NCBI RefSeq assembly: GCF_013359865.1
Contig: NZ_JABMCE010000079.1
Coordinates: 45,736-109,735 of the forward strand
DNA from: Curtobacterium pusillum
GTDB taxonomy: Bacteria > Actinomycetota > Actinomycetes > Actinomycetales > Microbacteriaceae
Direction of reading: 5' to 3'
Length of the DNA stretch: 64,000 bases
The notes under the pieces are model-generated. The model was not told the DNA's origin. It did no database searches and was given only the letters and a program-made list of their open reading frames with translations. Below, piece after piece: positions 1 to 8,717 of the stretch. The translations under genes were made by a program, and so were the position numbers. Every line of letters starts with the position of its first letter. Positions within the stretch are counted from its first letter, which is position 1.

Positions 1-643
1 AGGAGCGGCGCGCGATCGACATGTCCCGGGTGGCGTCACGACCGAGCGCGATGCCGTAGGAGTTCGGCCTGCCGGCCGGCTGCAGGATGTCCTCGATCCG
101 GTTGTCCTGGATCATCCCGTTCCGCGCGCCGGTCGTCATCACGCCGCTGTAGCCGGTCCGGGAGATGCGGACGCCCGTGACGTCGAAGTCGTCGTAGTAC
201 GCGATGTAGACACCGTCGTGGGGCAGCTCCCGCAGCTCTCCCCCGGTGACCATGCCGCGACCAAGCGGGCGCTCCGGCGTTCCGAGGAACGCGATGCCCC
301 GCCCGGTCCCGCCGGTCGTCGCCCCGGCACCGGTGATCACAGGCCGGTCCACCCACACGTGTGAAGCGGTGACCCGGAGGGCATCCTCATCGGTGGTCAT
401 CCTGATGGATCCCCCGTCGAAGCGGATGGTCACCGGACGGGTCACCCGCAGGGAGCGACTCCGAACCCAGTGGTCGCGGATGGTGATGATCCCGTAGTCG
501 GGCAGCGCGTGAAGCTGGTCCTGGAGATCGGTTCCGGCTGGCCCCGTCCGGACGTCGCCTCGGGCTCCGAGTCCCGTGACAGCCAGAGACAGCGCGGCGG
601 TGCTTGCGGCCAGCAGCGTGCGGCGCGAGACGTTCGTGGGCAA
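1..643 (-). CDS. Tat-exported right-handed parallel beta-helix protein (partial, 3' end outside window)
   Basis: The N-terminal part of a secreted beta-helix protein; the reading frame runs off the left edge. The start is placed at a TTG (complement of 641-643), 5 bases after a GAGGAG-type ribosome site. The first residues contain SRRTLLAASTAALSLAVTG, a twin-arginine export signal. Downstream it is clearly paralogous to the protein at 1876-3201: both have a DH/NWVRSxxLRVTRPV segment, a GTGRGIAFLGTPE-type loop, ELRELPHDGVYIAY and SRTGYSGV turns. The short repeating strands with NSYGI loops are typical of pectate-lyase/NosD-like beta-helices, which bind or cleave polysaccharides outside the cell. 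No catalytic residue can be assigned. Substrate unknown; a role in trimming or organising the nearby exopolysaccharide is inference. Confidence 0.8.
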   Translation of the reverse strand, partial: MPTNVSRRTLLAASTAALSLAVTGLGARGDVRTGPAGTDLQDQLHALPDYGIITIRDHWVRSRSLRVTRPVTIRFDGGSIRMTTDEDALRVTASHVWVDRPVITGAGATTGGTGRGIAFLGTPERPLGRGMVTGGELRELPHDGVYIAYYDDFDVTGVRISRTGYSGVMTTGARNGMIQDNRIEDILQPAGRPNSYGIALGRDATRDMSIARRS

Positions 644-710
644 CAGGGGTCTCCTCTCGTGAAGCAGGAGGAGGCTACATATTGCACATCAGCATACGCT
701 CCGAGAAGCG
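644..710 (-). promoter_or_regulatory. AT-rich promoter island upstream of beta-helix gene
   Basis: A short AT-rich stretch between the methyltransferase stop and the beta-helix start. On the minus strand it reads GTGCAATATGTAGCCT; TAGCCT is a possible -10 and ATATG precedes it directly. No good -35 is visible. The same AATATGTA core precedes the exopolysaccharide operon at about 28,070. Confidence 0.35.
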
Positions 711-1840
711 GTGACGGTGAACTTCGCCGTTCGCGCGATCTGCCGGGTCGGCCCGACGAGCCGTTCGAGGACCGGGCGGTACCGCAGGTGCGAGTTCCAG
801 ACACACCACAGTTCACCGCCGGACTGGAGGATCGTGGCCGCGTTCCGGAACATCGCCTCGGCCGCGTCCGTGGTCACGGTGGTGTCCACGTGGAACGGCG
901 GGTTGCAGAGGACGAGTTGGGCAGACCCCTCCGGCAACTCGTCGCCGGCGTCGGCCCGTGTGGTCTGCACGCGATCGGCAACACCGTTCGCCGCCGCGGT
1001 CGCGCGCGTGGACAGCACGGCGATCTGGGACACGTCGGTCGCGAGCACCTGGAGCGCGGGGCGGCGGAGTGCCATCGCGGTCGCGATCACCCCGTTGCCG
1101 CAGCCGAGGTCCACAGCTGTCCGGGCATCGGTCACGGCGCCGTCCACCACGTCGAGCAGCACCCTCGTGCCGAGGTCGAGCGACGTCCCGGCGAAGACTC
1201 CGCCGTGTGCGACCAACGTCATGCCGAGTTCGTCGACGTGCACGGACCGCGGCCAGGGATTCGTCGCGTCAGCCCGCGTCGCGGATGCCCGGAGTGGATC
1301 CTGGGCGATGAGCAGCCGCGACTTGCCCCGTCCCCGAGATGCGGTGACCTCGCCGAAGTACCGGCGCAACACATCGTTCTGGGAGAGCGACATGTGCTTC
1401 ATCACCCCGCCGCAGAGCAGGACGACGTCGGGCGCTGCGTACCGGGCGACCGCACGGCTGATCTCGTCGAGCCGGTCGTTCGACTTCGGCAGGCGGAGCA
1501 GCACGAGGCGCGTGTCACGGAATGCCTGCTCGAGCGTGTCCGGGTGGTGGAAGCCCCGGCGACCGAAGGTGCCGGCGTTGGCTTCGAGCGCCCGCACGCC
1601 GACGAGGGAATCCTGCACGACGCGCACGTCCGATGCACCGTGGAGAGTGATCGCGCCGAGCGTGAGCACCCCGTAGCGGTCGTCGACGACGGCGACCTCG
1701 CCGGGCTGCCGGAGTGCGTCGCCGTGCACGTGTGGGGCCTCATCGAGGATGAACCGGTCCGTGCCGTCGATCGCGATGAGGTCGGGCTCCCCCCGGTCGT
1801 CGTTCCGCCGGAACTGCTCGGCGAAGTCGAAGGGGCTCAC
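689..1840 (-). CDS. Class I SAM-dependent methyltransferase, RlmG/RsmC-like (23S rRNA G1835 type)
   Basis: A 383-residue two-domain methyltransferase. The C-terminal half carries the SAM-binding motif DLGCGNG near residue 244 and the NPPF catalytic motif near residue 313, which marks N2-guanine and other exocyclic-amine methylases. The N-terminal half looks like the degenerate duplicated domain seen in RlmG and RsmC (around VLLCGGVMKHMSLSQND). Members methylate guanine in rRNA, in the cytoplasm. RlmG is favoured over RsmC by the overall shape, but the exact target base is not proven. It stands between two beta-helix genes, on the same strand, with no evident functional link to them. The start ATG gives MSPFDFAEQFRR. 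Confidence 0.8.
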   Translation of the reverse strand: MSPFDFAEQFRRNDDRGEPDLIAIDGTDRFILDEAPHVHGDALRQPGEVAVVDDRYGVLTLGAITLHGASDVRVVQDSLVGVRALEANAGTFGRRGFHHPDTLEQAFRDTRLVLLRLPKSNDRLDEISRAVARYAAPDVVLLCGGVMKHMSLSQNDVLRRYFGEVTASRGRGKSRLLIAQDPLRASATRADATNPWPRSVHVDELGMTLVAHGGVFAGTSLDLGTRVLLDVVDGAVTDARTAVDLGCGNGVIATAMALRRPALQVLATDVSQIAVLSTRATAAANGVADRVQTTRADAGDELPEGSAQLVLCNPPFHVDTTVTTDAAEAMFRNAATILQSGGELWCVWNSHLRYRPVLERLVGPTRQIARTAKFTVTASRSVC

Positions 1841-1875
1841 GCGGACAGGCTACCGAGCCTGGCGCGCCCGAGTGA

Positions 1876-3201
1876 TCACGAAGAGATGGTCGCTCCGCCC
1901 GGAGCCACCTGGACGGTGGCCGTACCGTAGCTGTTCTGCCGCACCGTGAAGGCGCTGGGCAGGGGCCCGAACCGCACGGCGACGCGGAGCGTCGGCGAGC
2001 TCGGCTCGAACCGGTTCCCCGTGATCGCACCGGAGTTCGCTCCGTCGATGACGTTCACTCCCATGCCGCTCCCGCTCACGTTCCGGACGGTGTTGCCGGA
2101 CACCTCGATGCCGTCGTTCGAGTGCGGCAGTGCGACGGCGGCGGTCCCGCTGTCGACGATCACGTTGTCACGCACGACGAACCCACGGCTCAGCTTGACG
2201 AGGATCGCCCCTTCATCGGCACCGCCTCCCCCGCCACGGACCGTGTTGGCCCCGACCGTTCCGGTTGCCCGTTCCCGCGAGGAGCCGACGGTCGTTCCGG
2301 CGCCGCTCACGACGATCCCCGGACCGGGCTGCGCTCCGGGGGCCTTCGTGATCTCGTTCCCCTCCACCACGAGACGGAGCGGCGCTGCGGCCGTTTCCGT
2401 GCGGTCTCCGGGGTCCTTGCTCGGTACGGCAGCGATGCCCACGCGGCACCCGGACACCACGTTGTCCCGGATCTCCACCTGATCACCGGCATGGGTGTCG
2501 ATGCCTTCCCATGCCGGCACGTCCGAGACGCGGTTCCGGAGCACCCGGACCCGCGCGGACCGGCGCGTGATGGAGACATCCTGTGTCGCATCGCGGGAGA
2601 TCGAGATGCCGTAGGAGTTCACGCGCCCGGCAGGCTGGCGGATGTCGGAGATCACGCAGTCCTGTACGACACCATCGACGCCTCCGATGACGAGCACTCC
2701 GCTGTAGCCGGTGCGCGTGATCTCCGTGCGGCTCACGTCGAACCCGTCGCAGTACGCGAGGTGGACTCCGTCGTGGGGCAGGTCCCGCAGCCGGCCCCCG
2801 ATCACCGACGCCGATCGGATCGGTGCCCCTGGCGTTCCGAGGAACACCACGCCACGTCCGAGTCCGCCACCGTCCGCCCCGGCTCCCGAGACGTCCGGGT
2901 CGACGATCGAGACCTCGGACGCAGTGACGACGATTGCGTCCTCGGTCGTCGTCATCCGGATGGCACCCCCCTCGGAGAATCGGATGACCACAGGCCTGGT
3001 CACGCGCAACGGTTCGGACCGCACCCAGTTCGAGTCGATCAGGAGGGTACCGCCAGACGGAACGGCGTCGAGCCGACTCTGCAGCGCGTCACCTTGCACG
3101 TGCACCCTCGTCGGTACGGCTGCCGCGCCGACCGCGACCACGCCGAGCGTCATCCCGGCCGTAACGAACGCCCTGCGCGTCACACGCTGCCGTTGCTCCA
3201 T
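1876..3201 (-). CDS. Tat-exported right-handed parallel beta-helix repeat protein
   Basis: A 441-residue secreted protein. ATG at 3201 is chosen over a longer frame because GGGAGG lies 5 bases upstream. The N-terminus has a twin-arginine signal (QRVTRRAFVTAGMTLGVVAV, then AAA). The rest is a chain of short beta-strand turns: VVQDCVISD, VRVLRNRVSD, VEIRDNVVSG, LVVEGNEIT, FVVRDNVIVDSG and IEVSGNTVRN. These are PbH1/NosD-like repeats, about 22 to 30 residues each, forming a right-handed beta-helix. The family includes pectate lyases, polysaccharide epimerases and phage-type glycan hydrolases; no active site can be named here. Paralogue of the partial gene at the left edge. It is divergent from the Ig-repeat operon, with a shared AT-rich promoter region. 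Confidence 0.85.
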   Translation of the reverse strand: MEQRQRVTRRAFVTAGMTLGVVAVGAAAVPTRVHVQGDALQSRLDAVPSGGTLLIDSNWVRSEPLRVTRPVVIRFSEGGAIRMTTTEDAIVVTASEVSIVDPDVSGAGADGGGLGRGVVFLGTPGAPIRSASVIGGRLRDLPHDGVHLAYCDGFDVSRTEITRTGYSGVLVIGGVDGVVQDCVISDIRQPAGRVNSYGISISRDATQDVSITRRSARVRVLRNRVSDVPAWEGIDTHAGDQVEIRDNVVSGCRVGIAAVPSKDPGDRTETAAAPLRLVVEGNEITKAPGAQPGPGIVVSGAGTTVGSSRERATGTVGANTVRGGGGGADEGAILVKLSRGFVVRDNVIVDSGTAAVALPHSNDGIEVSGNTVRNVSGSGMGVNVIDGANSGAITGNRFEPSSPTLRVAVRFGPLPSAFTVRQNSYGTATVQVAPGGATISS

Positions 3202-3377
3202 GCGCCTCCCATCGACCGCTCGTGAGCCTACATGTCGTGTTCCACGAACAACAAGCGGTGTGCATTTCATATTCACAATCAACTGACGCCATATGGCGCC
3301 ACGGAGTATCGCGGAGGATCGGCATTGATTGCGGGTGGGTATTTGATATGTTTCCGGTGTTCATGGAAAGGAACTTC
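3202..3377. promoter_or_regulatory. Divergent AT-rich promoter region between beta-helix and Ig-repeat genes
   Basis: The region is much richer in A and T than its surroundings. Rightward, TTGATT (3325-3330), a 16-base spacer and TATGTT (3347-3352) form a good sigma-70-type promoter 25 bases before the ATG at 3378. Leftward, TTGTTG and TAGGCT are spaced by 18 bases, with GACATG directly before the -10, about 25 bases from the start at 3201. ATATGT and ACATGT cores occur in the rightward and leftward promoters respectively. Confidence 0.5.
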
Positions 3378-5312
3378 ATGCAGAAACATCGCGAACCGCC
3401 ACGGCTCCGGAGCGTGAGCGCTGCCGCTGCGCTCGTCACCGTCGCCGCCACCGCCCTGACCTCAGGCCCCGCCGCAGCGGGCGAGGGAGCCCGAGGCGAC
3501 TCCGAAGCCCAGATCGTCGGCCCGCTCGTGACCGAGACCTCCTCCTTCCAGGGCGCGGCCACCTTCAGCGCCCCGGCAGCCCCGGCTACGGGAGCAGAGG
3601 GCGCGCACGTCCCGGCGAACCGCGCGCTCACGCTCGCGGCAGCACGTGCGACGGCGGTGCGCTGGTACCTTCCTGCCGCGGGTTCGGTCACTCCCGTCCG
3701 ACCGGCGACGCACCCGGACCTCTGTCTGACTGCCCAGTCGGCCACCGCCGGTCCCGGTTCCTCGGTCACCCTCGAGCGATGCGATGCAGCGAATTCGGCA
3801 CAGCAGTTCAGGCAGGCGTCGAACGCGACGTCGAACAACCCCATCGGAACCGGCCTGCAGTCGGTGCACAACGACGGATTCCTCGGGCTGTACAACAATG
3901 ACGACGTCATGCGTCTGCAGGCGAAGTCCATCGCTGACCGCGTCCCGACGATCGGAGATTTCATCCCCGACTTCAGTGCGCGGGTCGACGGAGTCAATGC
4001 GCTCGCGCGCATGGCAGACGTCTCGGGGCGCGGTACCCCAGGTGCGACGGTCGTCATCAACGGGACGCAGCGGGTGAGCATCCGCGCAACCGGCGAGTGG
4101 GAAGGCCAGGTGAGCGACCTCGCGTTCGGTCCGAACACGATCGCGCTCGAGCAGGTCGAGGGCGGTCAGCAGACCGGCACGGCGACCCTCACCGCGGAGC
4201 TCCTCGCCGAGCCCCTCACCTTCACTGCGACGTTCGCTGCGGAGCGCGACCTCCCGGTGACCGCCGCCGGGCGCGGCCACCCGGGTGCCACGGTGAAGCT
4301 CTTCGATGGCGACGGACACCAGATCGGCACCGCCGCGACGGCGAACCAGACCACGGGCGCCTGGAGCACGAACATCCCGGCGCCGAACGCCGGTGGCGAG
4401 TACCAAGTGATCGCCGCCCAGTTCCTCAGCGGCCTGCGCGACGGCGCCCACGACGTCAGCAGCGCCGTGGACTACGGTTCGGCGGTATCGGTGGACGCGC
4501 CGCAGGACGGCGCCGTACACACGGGCGGTTCACTCGAGATGTCCGGCACGGGGGAGCCCGGCGCGGCGGTCGAGGTCCACGAGGTCACCGACGCCGGTGA
4601 TCGGCTGGTCGGACGGAGCCGTGACGGGGTCGCGCCGAACGGCCGTTGGACGCTCACGACCGACGACCTCGACCGCGCAGAACACGTGCTGCGGGTGGTC
4701 CAGAAGTCCCGCGGTGCGAACACGACGACCACGACGGTCACCGTCAACCCGGGTGAGACCGGCAAGCTCACCCCGGTCCAGCTCAGCGGACCCGCACTCG
4801 TCACGCCAGGTCTCCCGAACCGGTTCCACGGCACTGCCGAGCCCGGTGCGACCTACGAGGTGCTGAACGTTTCCAACACGCCGATCGTTCCAGGTCCGCT
4901 GTCTGTGAGCGACGATGGACACTGGGAGTTCGAACGGGTCGTGTCGACGGGTGCGCGGAACTTCCAGTTCAAGATCCGGCAGTCGAAGGACGGACAGACC
5001 GAGACGTCGCCGCTCTTCGTGATCGACGCGAACGAGGGCGTCACCCCTGTCATCGTGTCCACGGAGACCGTCCTTCCGGGCATGTCCAACACGTTCGAGG
5101 GAACTGGTCCCGCAGGTGCCACCTACGAGGTGCTCAACGCCTCCGGCAACCAGATCGTCCCGGGCACGCAGACGATCGGAGACGACGGCACCTGGTCCTT
5201 CGACCGGGACGTCTCGGCCGGGGTACTCACGTTCAGTTTCAAGCTCCGGATCACCCTCGACGGTTCGACCTACACGACCAAACTGTTCGAGCTGCCGGCG
5301 AGCACCCGATGA
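3378..5312 (+). CDS. Secreted multi-domain Ig-like repeat protein with N-terminal ricin-like segment
   Basis: A 644-residue exported protein. ATG at 3378 follows GGAAAGGAAC; earlier in-frame starts lie inside the promoter. The Sec signal ends near SGPAAAG. Around residues 110 to 140, DLCLTAQSA...VTLERCDAANSAQQF resembles one ricin-B/beta-trefoil lectin repeat with QxF in place of QxW. Then come three Ig-like modules (SGRGTPGATVVING; AGRGHPGATVKLFDG; SGTGEPGAAVEVHE) and two copies of an 88-residue repeat: PG..NxFxGTxxPGATYEVLN, G.W.F.RxVS, F.FK, LF.I. It ends on a repeat, with no LPXTG or membrane anchor. First gene of a pair; its stop overlaps the next start (ATGA). Surface adhesin or exopolysaccharide-binding role inferred. 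Confidence 0.75.
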   Translation: MQKHREPPRLRSVSAAAALVTVAATALTSGPAAAGEGARGDSEAQIVGPLVTETSSFQGAATFSAPAAPATGAEGAHVPANRALTLAAARATAVRWYLPAAGSVTPVRPATHPDLCLTAQSATAGPGSSVTLERCDAANSAQQFRQASNATSNNPIGTGLQSVHNDGFLGLYNNDDVMRLQAKSIADRVPTIGDFIPDFSARVDGVNALARMADVSGRGTPGATVVINGTQRVSIRATGEWEGQVSDLAFGPNTIALEQVEGGQQTGTATLTAELLAEPLTFTATFAAERDLPVTAAGRGHPGATVKLFDGDGHQIGTAATANQTTGAWSTNIPAPNAGGEYQVIAAQFLSGLRDGAHDVSSAVDYGSAVSVDAPQDGAVHTGGSLEMSGTGEPGAAVEVHEVTDAGDRLVGRSRDGVAPNGRWTLTTDDLDRAEHVLRVVQKSRGANTTTTTVTVNPGETGKLTPVQLSGPALVTPGLPNRFHGTAEPGATYEVLNVSNTPIVPGPLSVSDDGHWEFERVVSTGARNFQFKIRQSKDGQTETSPLFVIDANEGVTPVIVSTETVLPGMSNTFEGTGPAGATYEVLNASGNQIVPGTQTIGDDGTWSFDRDVSAGVLTFSFKLRITLDGSTYTTKLFELPASTR

Positions 5313-7048
5313 CCGTCCGGAGTGCCGCTGCCCGAAAGCCAATCGTCGCTGTCGTCCTCGTCGTCCTCGCCGTCACGGCGCTCGCGACCGGTGCTGCGCC
5401 TGCCGCGGCGGATGAACAGCACGGGCGGGCAGATGATTCGACCTCGATCGAGCGGGATCCCGCGGAAGCGGTGGCCGACGACGAGGTGGCCCCGCACGAG
5501 GCACGCGTCTCGATGAGCGTTCCCGTGAACGTTCGAGTGACGACGAGCGAGTCCGGCTTCACCGTGTACGCGACCCCGCGGTGCTCCGGTGTGAAGTCTT
5601 GCTCGTCGTGGATCCACTTCCCCGGCATCGACGAGAAGGAGAAGTCGACGACGAACGGCTACTTCATCCGGTGGGGTGACTGGCAGGAGGGGACCTCGCG
5701 CACGGGGCACGTCCACACCTATGCCCGAGACATCTTCGGGTACGGCTGGTACACGAACGGCTCCACCTCACTCGGCGTGGTCACCCGCCCGTACACGGCC
5801 CGTCCGATCACCGCCCGTCTGTACGGTCAGGACGACGAATTACGTTCGGTGACGATCGTCGGCACGGCTACGCCGACCGCCACGATCCGTCGCGGTGGCG
5901 TGGTGGTCGCGGCCGCTGACCGGAACGGCAACTGGTCGACAGCCGTCAACGGTCTTCCCGTCGGCACGAGCACGCTGACGTTCCAGCAGTACGTCGGCGA
6001 GACGTACCGCGACCAGGTGTCGGTCTCGGTGACGTTCCGCGAACGGAACCTGCTCGCCGGCGTCTCCGGTGCGAACACGACCGTCGTGGCCGGCTCCGTC
6101 GCCACGGTGTACGGGCACCTCCGTGCGCTCGCCGACGTTACGACACCGCTGAGTCGCGCGACCGTGCAGCTCAGCGCTCCCGCTGGGTCGACCTTCGCCG
6201 ATGTGCCGTCGACGATCCGGGGCGAGTACCGCACGTCGCCCTCGGGCGCGTGGACGCCGTTCGCCTCGGACGACCTGCACAACGGCAGCGTGTCCACCGA
6301 CGGCAGAACCGCAACCTTCGACTGGGTGCCGACTCGATCCGACTGGACGCTGCGGGCGGGCACGGAGCTCCGGTTCGGCATCACCGTTCGCGCCTCGGAA
6401 TCGGCGTCGGGCAACGGCTCGTTCCGGATGACCGCGGTGGGCTCTGCGCCGCAGGGCGCCTTCGACGCGACAGGCGCCACCCCCGTGACGTTCGAGCAGC
6501 CGCAGCTCTCGCCGGTGAGCGTCACCGAGCCGACGACGGTCACCCCTGACGCATCGAACCGCTTCGGTGGGACTGCCACGCCGGGTGCGACCTTCGAGGT
6601 CGTCGACGGAAGCGGCACGGTCATCGTTCCGGGCGGTCCGTTCCTGGTCGGGCCCGACGGCCGCTGGACGTTCGAGCACGTGGTCCCCACCGGGAGCACC
6701 GAGTTCCGGTTCGCCGTCCGCCAGACGGCGTTCGGCAAGACCGAGACGTCCCGGGTGTTCACGATCCCCGCTGACACGCTCCACGAGGTCCGCGTGACGA
6801 CGACGTCGGTCCGTGCCGGCGAGGAGAACACGTTCGTCGGTACGGCGACCCCGGGCGCCACCTATCGGGTGCTCAACGCATGGGGCACGGAGATCGTCGC
6901 GGGCGGTCCGTTCACCATCGACGGCTACGGCCGCTGGGTGTTCGATCGCGTCGTGTCGAAGGGAGCGAAGGAGTTCTCCTTCAAGCTCGAGATCGAGAAG
7001 GCGGGCAGGACCGTCACCTCACCGCTCTTCACGATCCCGGCAGCCTGA
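5309..7048 (+). CDS. Secreted Ig-like repeat protein, translationally coupled to 3378-5312
   Basis: A 579-residue exported protein whose ATG overlaps the previous stop (ATGA), so both are made from one mRNA. The Sec signal peptide is VVLVVLAVTALATGAAPAAA. The N-terminal domain (about residues 60 to 170) has two cysteines (PRCSGVKSC) and an aromatic-rich GYFIRWGDWQEG/GYGWYTNGS stretch that I do not recognise. An Ig module follows (GTATPTATIRRGG), then a DUF11-like beta-sandwich around residues 250 to 390, then two of the 88-residue repeats shared with the neighbouring surface proteins (PGATFEVVDGSG, PGATYRVLNAWG; each ending VFTIPA or LFTIPA). No wall-sorting signal. A different N-terminal domain on a shared C-terminal repeat suggests a modular adhesin family. 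Confidence 0.75.
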   Translation: MTVRSAAARKPIVAVVLVVLAVTALATGAAPAAADEQHGRADDSTSIERDPAEAVADDEVAPHEARVSMSVPVNVRVTTSESGFTVYATPRCSGVKSCSSWIHFPGIDEKEKSTTNGYFIRWGDWQEGTSRTGHVHTYARDIFGYGWYTNGSTSLGVVTRPYTARPITARLYGQDDELRSVTIVGTATPTATIRRGGVVVAAADRNGNWSTAVNGLPVGTSTLTFQQYVGETYRDQVSVSVTFRERNLLAGVSGANTTVVAGSVATVYGHLRALADVTTPLSRATVQLSAPAGSTFADVPSTIRGEYRTSPSGAWTPFASDDLHNGSVSTDGRTATFDWVPTRSDWTLRAGTELRFGITVRASESASGNGSFRMTAVGSAPQGAFDATGATPVTFEQPQLSPVSVTEPTTVTPDASNRFGGTATPGATFEVVDGSGTVIVPGGPFLVGPDGRWTFEHVVPTGSTEFRFAVRQTAFGKTETSRVFTIPADTLHEVRVTTTSVRAGEENTFVGTATPGATYRVLNAWGTEIVAGGPFTIDGYGRWVFDRVVSKGAKEFSFKLEIEKAGRTVTSPLFTIPAA

Positions 7049-7062
7049 CCGCTCCCGTGGAG

Positions 7063-7094
7063 GACCCCCGTCGCACTGCGGCGGGGGTCTTCTG
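7063..7094. terminator. Bidirectional hairpin terminator
   Basis: GACCCCCG and CGGGGGTC form a GC-rich stem with a short loop, followed by TCTTCT. It lies between the Ig-repeat operon and the convergent hspR gene, so it can end transcription from both sides. Confidence 0.7.
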
Positions 7095-7097
7095 TGT

Positions 7098-7517
7098 TCA
7101 GCGCGGCCCGCGGTACAGCACGATCTGCGTGTTCCGCTGCGGCCGGGACCCGGCCTTGAGCGAGATCGCCGCCCCGGTCGCGGTCGCCGCGAACACCCGG
7201 GCGCCCGGCCGGTTGATGAGCTGGTCGGCGAGCGCAGTCTCGAGCTCGTTCACCCGGGCACGCAGCGCCCGGTTCTCGTTCTCGAGCTCAAGCACGCGCC
7301 GGATGCCCTCGAGCGAGACGCCCTCGGAACCGAGCCGTGCGATCTCGCGCAGCTGCGCGATGTCACGCATCGAGTACCGACGCGAGCCGCCGCGGGTGCG
7401 CCCCGGGACGACCAGGCCGAGCCGGTCGTACTGCCGCAGCGTCTGCGGGTGCATCTCGGCGAGCTCCGCCGCCATCGCGATCGCGAAGACGGGCGAGTTC
7501 TCGTCCATGTCGGTCAT
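7098..7517 (-). CDS. hspR: MerR-family heat-shock repressor HspR
   Basis: A 139-residue regulator. A MerR winged helix-turn-helix covers residues 10 to 80: IAMAAELAEMHPQTLRQYDR, then LVVPGRTRGGSRRYS. A coiled-coil dimerisation helix follows (LELENENRALRARVNELE). In actinobacteria HspR with DnaK as co-repressor binds HAIR operators and represses the dnaK operon. It is the last gene of the order dnaK-grpE-dnaJ-hspR, 171 bp after dnaJ. The ATG at 7517 has GGAAGGAG upstream. Two HAIR-like sites lie at the dnaK promoter (11294-11314 and 11356-11376), consistent with autoregulation. The repeat-rich gap before it could hold a further promoter, but none is clear. Confidence 0.93.
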   Translation of the reverse strand: MTDMDENSPVFAIAMAAELAEMHPQTLRQYDRLGLVVPGRTRGGSRRYSMRDIAQLREIARLGSEGVSLEGIRRVLELENENRALRARVNELETALADQLINRPGARVFAATATGAAISLKAGSRPQRNTQIVLYRGPR

Positions 7518-7557
7518 CGAGCGCTCCTTCCGTCCTGCATGTGGTCCTGGAACCAGC

Positions 7558-7664
7558 CTGGAGGCGCGGCGCGCGTTCCTGACGGAGCCGCGCCGCGCCT
7601 CTCCCCACCGGCACGGCCCGCCCGCCGCTTCGCGACGGGCGGGTACCGGCGGCGTGGGCCCAGG
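7558..7664 (+). repeat. Composite palindromic repeat, copy A (dnaJ-hspR gap)
   Basis: Starts with CTGGAGGCGCGG. GAGGCGCGGCGCG (7561-7573) pairs perfectly with 7589-7601; CCCGCCCG (7617-7624) pairs with 7636-7643. The segment from GCCTCTCCCCACCGGC (7597-7612) to TACCGGCGGCGTGGGCCCAG (7644-7663) recurs in inverse orientation at 45350-45417 with both blocks identical. A mobile or amplified intergenic palindrome. Confidence 0.7.
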
Positions 7665-7688
7665 CCGGCTTTTCGGGCGAGCAGCCGA

Positions 7689-8693
7689 CTAGCTGCGCGC
7701 CTTCGCGAGGAGGTCCTCGCGGGGGTTCTCGTCGGGCAGGGTCTCGGCGAGGGCCTCGACGGCCTCCCGCTGCTTGTCCGACAGGTGTGACGGCACCGCG
7801 ACCTGGACGGTGGCGAGCAGGTCGCCCGTCCCGTTCTTGGTCGCGACGCCGCGGCCCTTGACGCGGAGGACGCGACCCGACGGCGTGCCGGGCGCGACCT
7901 TCAGCTTGACGGTGGAACCGCCGAGCGTCGGGACCTCGATCGTGGCACCGAGCGCAGCCTCCACGAACGTCACGGGGACGTCCAGCCGGAGGTTCTGCCC
8001 GTCGCGCTCGAAGACCGGGTGCTTCCGGACGGTGACCGTGACCACGAGGTCACCGGCCTCACCGCCGTCGGGCGAGGGTTCCCCACGCCCGCGCAACCGG
8101 ATCTTCTGGCCGTCGGCGACGCCCGCCGGGATGCGGACGTTCACCGGCCGGCCGTTGCCCTGCGACAGCTTGACGGTGTCTCCGGCGATCGCGGTCGTGA
8201 AGTCGAGCGTCGTCGTCGCGGTGACGTCCCGGCCCTTCGTGGGCCCGCCGAAGCCGCGGTAGCCGCCGGTGGACTGGCCGAAGCCGCCGCCACCGCCGAA
8301 CATACCGCCGAGGATGTCCTCGAAGCCGCCCGCGCCGCCTGTTCCGCCCTGGCCGAAGCGGACGCGCTGTCCGCCCCCGCCCTGGCCGAACATGCCACCG
8401 AAGACGTCCTCGAAGCCGCCGCCCTGGCCCGGGCCACCCGCCGTGAAGCGGGCGCCCGAGCCCATGGCACGGACCTGGTCGTACTCCTGGCGCTGCTCCT
8501 TGTCGGAGAGCACCGAGTAGGCCTCGCTGATCTCCTTGAAGCGGTTCTCGGCAGCAGCATCACCCGGGTTGGAGTCCGGGTGGTACTGCCGCGCGAGCTT
8601 GCGGTACGTCTTCTTCAGCTCGGCGTCGGAGGCGTCCTTGGAGACCCCGAGGACCTTGTAGAAGTCCTTGTCGAACCAGTCCTGACTGGCCAT
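7689..8693 (-). CDS. dnaJ: DnaJ-type co-chaperone without zinc-finger domain
   Basis: A 334-residue J-protein. The J domain is at residues 8 to 75 (DFYKVLGVSKDASDAELKKT, HPD motif in QYHPDSNPGD). Next is a long Gly/Phe-rich linker (residues 80 to 150) with repeated FEDxxGGMFG, then two C-terminal substrate-binding beta domains (VRIPAGVADGQKIRLRGRG; FVEAALGATIEVPTLGG). The four CxxCxGxG zinc-binding repeats of classical DnaJ are absent, so it is a type II (CbpA/DnaJ2-like) protein although it sits in the dnaK operon. It stimulates DnaK ATPase and delivers clients. ATG at 8693 has an excellent AGGAGGTA ribosome site. Lies 24 bp downstream of grpE. Confidence 0.92.
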   Translation of the reverse strand: MASQDWFDKDFYKVLGVSKDASDAELKKTYRKLARQYHPDSNPGDAAAENRFKEISEAYSVLSDKEQRQEYDQVRAMGSGARFTAGGPGQGGGFEDVFGGMFGQGGGGQRVRFGQGGTGGAGGFEDILGGMFGGGGGFGQSTGGYRGFGGPTKGRDVTATTTLDFTTAIAGDTVKLSQGNGRPVNVRIPAGVADGQKIRLRGRGEPSPDGGEAGDLVVTVTVRKHPVFERDGQNLRLDVPVTFVEAALGATIEVPTLGGSTVKLKVAPGTPSGRVLRVKGRGVATKNGTGDLLATVQVAVPSHLSDKQREAVEALAETLPDENPREDLLAKARS

Positions 8694-8717
8694 GGATCAC
8701 CTACCTCCTGTCGCGGA

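Noticed and set aside
470..1930. Long open frame antisense to the methyltransferase
   Set aside because: Arg/Gly/Pro-rich translation without motifs; a GC-rich shadow of the real minus-strand gene, which has clear DLGCGNG and NPPF motifs.
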